Shown piece after piece: positions 18,004 through 24,653 of a stretch of DNA of 57,413 bases. Position 1 is the first letter of the stretch; the number at the start of each line of letters is the position of its first letter. Position numbers and translations under genes: made by a program. This stretch comes from Gammaproteobacteria bacterium UBA7449 (lineage in GTDB: Bacteria; Pseudomonadota; Gammaproteobacteria; Pseudomonadales; Pseudohongiellaceae). The DNA is taken from NCBI GenBank assembly GCA_002477465.1, contig DLPV01000003.1, positions 98,160 through 155,572 on the forward strand, in the 5' to 3' direction. Below the pieces are notes generated by a model. That model was given only the letters and a program-made list of their open reading frames with translations. It ran no database searches and was not told the DNA's origin.

Positions 18004-18093
18004 AAGCTATTGGCTGGGATTTATATATTGATAGTGTCGGCTTGATCAAGAGTCACGTATTAAGGATCGCGCAATAGTTGATAAAAGTTGCGC

Positions 18094-18120
18094 AAAAAGA
18101 AAGGGAGTATAGACTCCCTT
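18094..18120 (-). terminator. Intrinsic terminator after the 136-residue gene
   Basis: AAGGGAGT (18101-18108) pairs perfectly with ACTCCCTT (18113-18120) around a 4-nt ATAG loop. On the minus strand the stem is followed by a T-rich run (TTTCTTTTT). This is a good rho-independent terminator for transcripts coming from the molybdenum hydroxylase operon. Confidence 0.75.
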
Positions 18121-18158
18121 TTCCGGCCAATACTAGTTGAGTTGCGCTACCTAGGTGT

Positions 18159-18569
18159 CTAGCTGCCGCCCTTGGGTTGAGTAGCGTCGTAGGACATAGA
18201 GCGGGTATTTTCTTCAGACGTGGGCTCAATTGCCTCGCTGTAGAGGAACAGATTGGTCAATACCGCACGCAGATGGATCGAGGCATTCAGATTATCCACA
18301 ATCTCAGAACCGATTTTTTCCTGGGCCAGTAAAAAACCCAGGGCGGCGCTAGCCTTATGGCAATCCTCTGCAATAACCTGCTCGAATGCATTCTCACTAT
18401 TCGCCAGCACTGCGCTGATTGCGGCCATGGCTTCCGCCATGCCCTGAATAGTCGGTCTGGCGTGAGGGCCAGGACCTGTTTCCGCGCCAGCTGGGCGACC
18501 CTGCGCTGCGTAAGCCAGCAGAAATTCATAGCCGGCTTCGATAGTTTCAATATTGTCCGCGAGATCCAC
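18159..18569 (-). CDS. Helical cytoplasmic protein of unknown function, downstream of the molybdenum hydroxylase genes
   Basis: A 136-residue soluble, mostly alpha-helical protein with a GTG start and a good GGAGAGA ribosome-binding site. There is no signal peptide or membrane segment. A central Glu/Asp-Cys-His element (VIAEDCHKASAALGFLLAQEKIG) is the only striking feature, followed by a hydrophobic-patterned helix (LRAVLTNLFLYSEAIE). I do not recognise the family. Its position at the end of the oxidoreductase operon suggests an accessory or maturation role, but an intrinsic-terminator-like hairpin (18636-18671) separates it from the cytochrome gene, so it may be expressed at a lower level. 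Confidence 0.65.
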   Translation of the reverse strand: MDLADNIETIEAGYEFLLAYAAQGRPAGAETGPGPHARPTIQGMAEAMAAISAVLANSENAFEQVIAEDCHKASAALGFLLAQEKIGSEIVDNLNASIHLRAVLTNLFLYSEAIEPTSEENTRSMSYDATQPKGGS

Positions 18570-18635
18570 TTGTCTCTCCGTTGCGTTGTTCTGTTACTTG
18601 ATCGAAATAAAAACCTGATTTTAAAAACAGGGCTT

Positions 18636-18671
18636 AAAAAAGAGGTGTCAGACGCAATCATCTGACACCTC
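18636..18671 (-). terminator. Intrinsic terminator after the cytochrome b gene
   Basis: GAGGTGTCAGA (18642-18652) and TCTGACACCTC (18661-18671) form a perfect 11-bp stem with an 8-nt loop. On the minus strand it is followed by six T (18641-18636). It should end or strongly reduce transcription after the cytochrome b gene, 50 bp past its stop and before the 136-residue gene. Confidence 0.78.
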
Positions 18672-18722
18672 TTCAGGTTCCGGGTAATGCAGTTCAAGCG
18701 CAGGCGGCAAGCCGCCTTTGTG

Positions 18723-19490
18723 CTACTCCGCTTCCTTGGGCGTCCATTTGGCGGGGTCGTGATTGGCCGCAAGCTCATCCTCGGACATCCAGCCAGAAAC
18801 CATAGAGCGTGTATAGAAGATCTTCTCTGGACGCAGCGCAAAATAAATATGAGTCGACGCCAACGCTACCAAAGCCAGGGTAGAAAGCCCGTGCAGCAGG
18901 AATACCAGACCCAGCTGGTCTTCAGGCATGCTATTAGTTCGATCCCAGAAAGGAGTATCGATCTGCATGAACATCAGCACGCCAGTGATGATTACTGCCA
19001 GCACCACTACAGTGGCTGCCCAGTGCAGGCCTTTTTGTTCAAAGTAGTACTTACCAGGCTTGCTGCTTGAATCAAATGGCTCGGTAAAATCCTTTGGTGT
19101 GAGCAGCATTGACTTGAAGTCCTGCCAAAACATCGAGCGAATGATGTGCGCGACAATCAGGAAAGTCAGGATTAGACCGCTTATCCAGTGAATGTTTAGC
19201 CAGGCAATACGAAGACCGATGATAGGAGCAGTGCCGGTAAAGATGAGGACAAAAATACTCGCCGCCATCAACCAGTGAAACGCCCTATCTATAGACTCAT
19301 GACGTACTACCCGTCGTCCTTCTGCCGTTGGACGGTCCAGGTTTTTCTTGGCCAGTGCAGCCATGACGATCGCATGGGCAGCTAAAAGCGTCAATACGGC
19401 TACCGCGATAACCCAAAGCAAATCCCAGGAAACGCCGAGGATTACTTCCTCGCCCCAAACATCGCGTTTATAGCGGACTATTTCTCCCAC
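18723..19490 (-). CDS. Membrane cytochrome b subunit (formate-dehydrogenase gamma-like)
   Basis: A 255-residue di-haem cytochrome b561-type protein with about five transmembrane helices (about residues 18-44, 68-92, 97-118, 152-175 and 190-215). Candidate haem-ligand histidines lie in HESIDRAFHWLM, LNIHWISGLIL, VAHIIRS, LHWAATV and THIYFALRP. It resembles the gamma subunit of formate dehydrogenase and similar quinone-reducing anchors. In this operon it would accept electrons from the exported molybdenum hydroxylase and pass them to the quinone pool. GTG start with AAGAGGGTAG upstream. A 345-bp gap separates it from the FAD gene, so a separate promoter or mRNA processing is possible. Confidence 0.82.
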   Translation of the reverse strand: MGEIVRYKRDVWGEEVILGVSWDLLWVIAVAVLTLLAAHAIVMAALAKKNLDRPTAEGRRVVRHESIDRAFHWLMAASIFVLIFTGTAPIIGLRIAWLNIHWISGLILTFLIVAHIIRSMFWQDFKSMLLTPKDFTEPFDSSSKPGKYYFEQKGLHWAATVVVLAVIITGVLMFMQIDTPFWDRTNSMPEDQLGLVFLLHGLSTLALVALASTHIYFALRPEKIFYTRSMVSGWMSEDELAANHDPAKWTPKEAE

Positions 19491-19572
19491 TGTACTACCC
19501 TCTTAATTTTTTATTTTGTTACTTCTGTTTAATGTGTTTTGGGTCGGCTTTCGTCTGCCAATCCGATCTAAG

Positions 19573-19641
19573 CTTCGTGCTTCTAATTTAGTAGGCTTGG
19601 CTTTGCTGTTTTCTACTAATCCAACGTTTACTTCGTGCTTC
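19573..19641. repeat. Short degenerate direct repeats in the FAD-cytochrome b gap
   Basis: CTTCGTGCTTC occurs at 19573-19583 and 19631-19641, 58 bp apart, each followed by an AATTT-rich stretch and preceded at some distance by AATCC. A weaker third copy (GCTCGTGGCTTC) follows near 19695. These look like a decayed tandem repeat. No gene was found in 19491-19835. Confidence 0.4.
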
Positions 19642-19764
19642 AATTTTTAAGATTTCTGGATCAGCTGTAACCTGCTGCTTGCTGATTGATTGAAGCTCGT
19701 GGCTTCGCAGAAATTTGCTAATCCTTTTACGATACCCGCTACTGCATCATGTTTTTGGTATCCA

Positions 19765-19812
19765 CCCGCTTTTGAGCAATGCTTACAAAAACATTGTTTG
19801 ATCAAAAGCGGG
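19765..19812 (-). terminator. Large stem-loop directly downstream of the FAD subunit gene
   Basis: CCCGCTTTTGA (19765-19775) pairs perfectly with TCAAAAGCGGG (19802-19812). The stem extends inward through GCAATG and CATTGT with a small bulge. It begins 23 bp past the FAD gene stop on the minus strand and has no T-run, so mRNA 3'-end stabilisation or processing is likelier than termination. Confidence 0.45.
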
Positions 19813-19835
19813 AAGATTGGCGGGAAATCCCGGGA

Positions 19836-20831
19836 TTAACCCCGGACCGCTCGTGCTACCAGATTCGCCATCAAAGGCACTTTAAAGTTGTTGTAGTTAA
19901 GAGGACGCGCCCCTTCTACAGCCATCTCGCCAGCGCGTGCACCCAATTCTTCAGAGCGCTGCTGACCGCGAATTGCGCTTTCAACACTTTCCAATCGACG
20001 TGGTACACACTCGACAGCGCCACATGCGATACGAGCATCTTCAATTGTGCCACCTGACACTTTCATGACTGCGGCAACGCTGGTTAATGCAAAGTCCCAC
20101 ACGTTCCGGTCAGCGACCTTCTCAAAATAGAACTCAGCGTCAGCCCATTCGCCAGGAAGTCTGACGGCGGTAAGAATCTCACCGTCGTCCAGCGCTGTCA
20201 TGTTTCTGATGTCCCGATCTGGGCCAATGAAGAAATCCTGCGCGGACATTGTGCGCTGTCCACTTTCACTGGAAATCACCATAGTCGCGTCGAGGGCCAC
20301 CAGTGCCGGCGCAGTGTCCGAAGGACTAACTGCAACACAGCGGCTGGCGCCGAAAATCGCGTGTTCACGATTCAAGCCTTCCGGAGAATCGGCGTAGCAG
20401 ATATTGCCACCGGCTCGATAGCAATCGAGACCGCGGCGGTAATACCAGCAGCGTGCATCCTGATTCAGGTTACCGCCGAGGGTACCCACGTTGCGAATCT
20501 GTGGGCTGGCGACAATGCCGGCGGCCTGCGCCAGCACGCCGTAGCGGGCCTGAATAATTGGATTATTGGCAATTTCAGTCAGCGAAGTAACAGCACCAAT
20601 CTCAACACCGTCGGCTGTTTCCTTGATACCTTTCCAGGCGTCAATTTGGGTCAGCTCGATCATGGCGCTGGGAGCCTTGTTGCGGTCCTTCAGCCATCCG
20701 AAAGTATCTTGACCGCCAGCTAGAATCCAGCCGTCACTGCCAAGTGTGTTCGCCAATGCCAGGGCGTTGTCTTCATCAGTAGGCTGATAAAGCTCAATAT
20801 CAGGCATTACGTCATGTGATGTGGCTACCAT
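19836..20831 (-). CDS. FAD-binding subunit of a molybdenum hydroxylase, with extra Fe-S cysteines
   Basis: A 331-residue FAD subunit of the xanthine dehydrogenase/CO dehydrogenase type. I chose the ATG at 20831, 1 bp after the stop of the molybdopterin subunit and preceded by AGAGGTTGAT, rather than an earlier in-frame ATG inside that gene. FAD motifs are present: LAGGQDTFGWLK near residue 38 and RNVGTLGGNLNQD near 113. Just after the second lie four cysteines (residues 128, 137, 145 and 165; C-x8-C-x7-C-x19-C), matching the extra [4Fe-4S] insertion known in PaoB and 4-hydroxybenzoyl-CoA reductase beta subunits. It would pass electrons between the 2Fe-2S subunit and an acceptor, here perhaps the cytochrome b. 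Confidence 0.88.
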   Translation of the reverse strand: MVATSHDVMPDIELYQPTDEDNALALANTLGSDGWILAGGQDTFGWLKDRNKAPSAMIELTQIDAWKGIKETADGVEIGAVTSLTEIANNPIIQARYGVLAQAAGIVASPQIRNVGTLGGNLNQDARCWYYRRGLDCYRAGGNICYADSPEGLNREHAIFGASRCVAVSPSDTAPALVALDATMVISSESGQRTMSAQDFFIGPDRDIRNMTALDDGEILTAVRLPGEWADAEFYFEKVADRNVWDFALTSVAAVMKVSGGTIEDARIACGAVECVPRRLESVESAIRGQQRSEELGARAGEMAVEGARPLNYNNFKVPLMANLVARAVRG

Positions 20832-20832
20832 A

Positions 20833-23259
20833 TCAACCTCTGAAGTTATTCTGGGCCAGCGGCACTGCATTTTCTTCAGTACCTGCCAGGTGGTTAAGGA
20901 TCATGTCAGCGGTAATCGGCGCTGCCGCAAAGTGGTGACCATCCAGGGCGTCCGTGATGGCCGCTGTCAAAGCAGCGGAAACCGCTCCCATTGATGGCTC
21001 ACCTATTCCGCGCGCACCGACCGGATTTTCAGGATCCGGCAGATCTACCCAACCTGTACCAATCTTAACTGGTGTATCCAGGTACGTCGGTACCTTGCTC
21101 TGCCAGTAACCGGTAGACGCTGGTAGTCCGTTTTGGGGATCGTAGAGATGACGTTCGTAGCCGGACAGTCCAATACCCCAGACTGCACCACCGACCAGCT
21201 GATTCTTCATCCCCTGGGGATGCACGATAGTGCCGGAATCAGCGATGGTGACCATATCGAGGATGTCGTACTTGCCTGTCTCAAGATCCAATTCAATTTC
21301 GCAACAGGTCACAGTGAAGCCTGGAGGATTACCTTCATGACGCGGATCGTGATAAACGCCCATGAAAGCGCTGCCAGCGAGGCGGGATACAGAAATCTGC
21401 GTCCACTCAGCCAACTCTTCTGGCAATTCGGCTTCGCCGGTGAACTTACCACCTAATTCCAAAGCGCGCTGTGCGACTTCGGCGTAGCTATAGCCAACTG
21501 ACGTATCAGCGATCTGATGGACGCGCTCGTTGGAGACGTCGTAATCAGCAGGATCACCACCAAGATCAGTCGCAGCAATTTCCTTCATCTTGTTCAGCAT
21601 GTCGGTTGCTGCACCAAACATGGTGCGAGTGTTGGTAAAAATGGAGTTGCTGCCGTCCTGTGGTGACGTGATCGGCAGGTGGTTGTCAGTGCGAACATTC
21701 AAAATGTCGCAGCTTTCCCAAGGCATCTTCAACACTTCCGCAGCCGCCCGTGAGGTCGACGCGTAGGAGTAAGTACCAAGGTTACCGACACCGTTATGGA
21801 TCTTCAGGCGTCCGTCTGTACCCATAGTAACGATGCCATCCATACCACTGCGGCCAGCATTGTGATATCCCTGGCCGAGGCCCAGGCCGATCACCTTGCT
21901 GCCGTTGCGCTGACGGCGACGAGACTGACGTCCTTCCCAATCAAATTGCTGTGTCGCCATGTCCAGGGACTCTGGCACGTAAGCAGAAGTGAAGGGGGTT
22001 TGCCGCGGTCCGGCGACATCGCCGTTGCGTGGTGCATTGATTTTACGTATTTCCAGCCTGCTGATACCGAGAGCATCCGCGGCCTTGTCCATAATCGGCG
22101 CGATGATTGGCGCAATCTGGTTTTGACCCGGGCCACGCTGGGCGCCGCGATGACCTGTATTACTCACAATAGAGGTGCCACGAAATCGCAGAGCATCGGG
22201 CTGATACAGTACATCGATACAGTCCGCTGCGGACGAGGCGTCGCCGCCGCCGCCCTTACCACCGTTATCAGAAATAATGTAAATGTCACAGGCTGACATT
22301 ACGCCATCCGGCTTGAAGCCTACCTTGACCCAGCCCTGGAAACCCTGACGAGCGCCACCAATAGTGAATTCCTCTTCACGGGTTATCCGCATCATAACTG
22401 GGCGGTTGATCTTTTGTGACAGCTTGGCAGGAATCGCCATACTGGGAATACTGCCGGCACGAGCGCGCTGACCGAAGCCACCACCGGTTGCCGCATTGAT
22501 GAAGACAATGTCTTCCTTGGGCACGCCAATAATTGGCGCCATACCGTCGGCAAGTGCAGTCAGTGACTGTGAGGTGCCATGCAGGTAAAGCTTGCCATCT
22601 TCCCAATATGCCATGGCGCTGCGTGGCTCCATGGAATGGTGAGGATAACCGGCTGTCGTGAACGTGGTTTCATAGACGAACTCCGACGCAGCAAAGCCAG
22701 CCTCCAGATCACCCAGTGACCAGGTCTGCTGCGCTTCAGCAGTTGGCTCGTTGCCGGCGCGGAAGCTGGCCACCTGATCTTCGGTCCACTTCTCGGTCGC
22801 AAAGCCCTGACGGAAGACGAAAGTGTTGTTGTCGCCCGGATAGCCATTGGGGCCGCCCTCGGCGAGACTATCTAGCGGATCCAGTACGAAAGGTAAACGC
22901 TCAAAGGTGACGTTAATGCGAGAGATTGCAGTCTCTGCAGTCTTCTCATCGATCGCGGCCAGCGCCAGGATTGGCTCACCCACCAGGGTAGGTTCATTGG
23001 TCAGTATTTTTAGACCGGTGCTTTGCGGCTCGCCGTCTGGATAGACGTCATCTGCAGTAAGAATGCCGAAGACACCGTCCATTGCCAGCGCTTCTGAGGC
23101 ATCGATATCCAGTACGCGAGCATGGGGGATGGGGCTCGTGAGTAAACGCGAATAGACCATACCATCGCGTGTGTAATCTTCAGCGTATTTGATGCGGCCA
23201 GTGACCTTACCAGGTACATCAGGCGGCACGAAGTCTTTACCGATATGCATATAAGCCAT
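20833..23259 (-). CDS. Molybdopterin-binding catalytic subunit, xanthine dehydrogenase family
   Basis: An 808-residue molybdenum hydroxylase large subunit. It begins with the typical PDVPGKVTGRIKYAED. Mo-cofactor contacts include ATGGGFGQRA and RGAQRGPGQNQ, and the catalytic glutamate is in ARGIGEPSMG near the C-terminus. It would hydroxylate an aldehyde or aromatic N-heterocycle using water as the oxygen source, with electrons leaving through the 2Fe-2S subunit. It has no signal peptide of its own, consistent with co-export with its Tat-bearing partner, as known for PaoABC. The gene starts 5 bp after the 2Fe-2S gene and ends 1 bp before the FAD gene. The substrate cannot be read from sequence. 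Confidence 0.92.
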   Translation of the reverse strand: MAYMHIGKDFVPPDVPGKVTGRIKYAEDYTRDGMVYSRLLTSPIPHARVLDIDASEALAMDGVFGILTADDVYPDGEPQSTGLKILTNEPTLVGEPILALAAIDEKTAETAISRINVTFERLPFVLDPLDSLAEGGPNGYPGDNNTFVFRQGFATEKWTEDQVASFRAGNEPTAEAQQTWSLGDLEAGFAASEFVYETTFTTAGYPHHSMEPRSAMAYWEDGKLYLHGTSQSLTALADGMAPIIGVPKEDIVFINAATGGGFGQRARAGSIPSMAIPAKLSQKINRPVMMRITREEEFTIGGARQGFQGWVKVGFKPDGVMSACDIYIISDNGGKGGGGDASSAADCIDVLYQPDALRFRGTSIVSNTGHRGAQRGPGQNQIAPIIAPIMDKAADALGISRLEIRKINAPRNGDVAGPRQTPFTSAYVPESLDMATQQFDWEGRQSRRRQRNGSKVIGLGLGQGYHNAGRSGMDGIVTMGTDGRLKIHNGVGNLGTYSYASTSRAAAEVLKMPWESCDILNVRTDNHLPITSPQDGSNSIFTNTRTMFGAATDMLNKMKEIAATDLGGDPADYDVSNERVHQIADTSVGYSYAEVAQRALELGGKFTGEAELPEELAEWTQISVSRLAGSAFMGVYHDPRHEGNPPGFTVTCCEIELDLETGKYDILDMVTIADSGTIVHPQGMKNQLVGGAVWGIGLSGYERHLYDPQNGLPASTGYWQSKVPTYLDTPVKIGTGWVDLPDPENPVGARGIGEPSMGAVSAALTAAITDALDGHHFAAAPITADMILNHLAGTEENAVPLAQNNFRG

Positions 23260-23264
23260 GATGA

Positions 23265-23849
23265 TTATCCTAATTGTACGGCACGCATGACGCCGTTGAG
23301 GTATGAGTCATAAGAGCCGCAGCGACAAATATTGCCAGACATGGCATGTCGTGCTTCCTCTCGCGTTGGGTTGGAGTTTGCTCTGAGCAATGCAACCGCA
23401 GACATTACTTGCCCCGGTGTGCAGTAACCGCATTGCGGAGACAATTCTTCAACGAATGCCTGTTGAACCGGGTGGAGGTCACCATTAGGCGATTCCAGGC
23501 CTTCAACAGTCTCAATGCGCGCATTCTTCATGGAATGGGTGAGTACCGAGCACGCGTAGGTGGCCACATCGTCCACTAACACAGTGCAGGCGCCGCATTC
23601 GCCGCGATTGCAGCCGAGTTTGGTACCGGTCAGGCCGAGCTTGTAGCGCAGAGTGGAAGCCAGGGTTTCCTGGGGTGCCACATCAACACTGCGCATCTGG
23701 CCGTTTACATTAATTCTGATTAGTCGCTCAACTGCACCACTGGGTCGGTCCTGGCCATTGGCCGCATACCACATACCTGTGGTTGTGGCCGCAGCACCAG
23801 AGGCAACAACCCCCTTGATGAAGCGTCGACGAGTTACTTTTGAGTTCAC
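23265..23849 (-). CDS. 2Fe-2S subunit of a molybdenum hydroxylase with Tat signal peptide
   Basis: A 194-residue ferredoxin-like subunit that would relay electrons from the molybdenum centre. The N-terminus is a twin-arginine signal (VTRRRFIKGVVASGAA, cleavage near WYAANGQD), so the enzyme is exported folded to the periplasm. The plant-type cluster motif CNRGECGACTVLV with a later Cys (YAC) and the second cluster motif CGYC...CRC are both complete. The length is as in PaoA-type subunits. It is the first gene of the operon, with a GTG start and GGAGGCG upstream. A perfect Fur-box-like palindrome lies about 145-165 bp upstream, suggesting iron control. Confidence 0.93.
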   Translation of the reverse strand: MNSKVTRRRFIKGVVASGAAATTTGMWYAANGQDRPSGAVERLIRINVNGQMRSVDVAPQETLASTLRYKLGLTGTKLGCNRGECGACTVLVDDVATYACSVLTHSMKNARIETVEGLESPNGDLHPVQQAFVEELSPQCGYCTPGQVMSAVALLRANSNPTREEARHAMSGNICRCGSYDSYLNGVMRAVQLG

Positions 23850-24653
23850 GGCTTACATTCGCCTCCGTAAAAATTGGATTGGGAAATCTGCTTCGCTTAG
23901 TCGCTGTCTAATATTCTTATTTTTTTGGATCTTTTTCCTGTTGGTCTCTGATACTTCATTTACTCGGACCAGCTGCTTGAGCCTGTACTTATTTGCAAAT
24001 GAGAATCATTTGCAATTGAGCTTTGTCTGTAGTATCGGAGCAGCGAGTAGAGTAAATCACCCCCTGCTTTTTATCAAGCTGGCCTACCCGTCTCTTGCCC
24101 AGAGTTTTTGGCGACTCCAGCGCATTTCCGCGGCCTGAAAAACCCTGCGTTGTCCGTGGAATTTAACCTGATTCTGAAGCTGGTCAGGGTCTTTGAATTT
24201 CCCTCGCTCCTGCCTAGCTGGCATTCTGTATGGAGGCCAAGCTGAAATGTCTCCCTCCCTCGCCACTAAGATCAGCAAGGTCAGTTCTAAACTTGACCAT
24301 GTGCAAGGACCAGAATATGCCGCCAAATGCCATCACTCCTATTGACAATATATTGGCATTTAATGTCAAGAGATATGCAGACAACTCATTTAAAAACAGC
24401 TACTTAAGGAAACCGAATATTCTGCGGAAACACCTCAGCGCCTTGACATATTCTTCATGAATGGTATTTTGATCGGCCGCCTTAAATGCTCTCAATCGGG
24501 CATGATAAGGGAATTTGAAACACACTACGTTCAGTTCTTATCAGGCTAAACTCAGCAGCGCTAAAAGACCGAACCGAGAGGCTCAGCCTCCTCGGCGGGA
24601 AAGTGGCGATAGTAAAAAAGAATTGATTAGCGACCGGAGAAACAATTCAACCC
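23850..24653. other. Divergent regulatory region between the molybdenum hydroxylase operon and gltBD
   Basis: About 800 bp hold no supportable gene. Contents: the Fur-box-like palindrome (23993-24015), an inverted repeat TTGACA (24342-24347) / TGTCAA (24364-24369), and a leader hairpin CCGAGAGGC (24574-24582) / GCCTCCTCGG (24586-24595, one bulge) about 60 bp before gltB that could act in its 5' untranslated region. Short ORFs here lack ribosome-binding sites. Confidence 0.45.
23993..24015. promoter_or_regulatory. Fur-box-like perfect palindrome upstream of the molybdenum hydroxylase operon
   Basis: TTGCAAATGA (23993-24002) and TCATTTGCAA (24006-24015) form a perfect 10-bp inverted repeat around GAA. 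The centre AATGAGAATCATT matches the core of the 19-bp Fur consensus (GATAATGATAATCATTATC) closely. It sits 144-166 bp upstream of the Tat 2Fe-2S start codon. Ferric-uptake-regulator binding is the natural reading; the direction of control is inference, and the more distant gltB lies on the other side. Confidence 0.7.

Noticed and set aside
24084..24326. 80-residue minus-strand ORF in the gltB upstream region
   Set aside because: No ribosome-binding site, no hydrophobic or domain pattern; more likely a chance frame in a regulatory region. A 32-residue plus-strand ORF from 24247 was rejected for the same reason.
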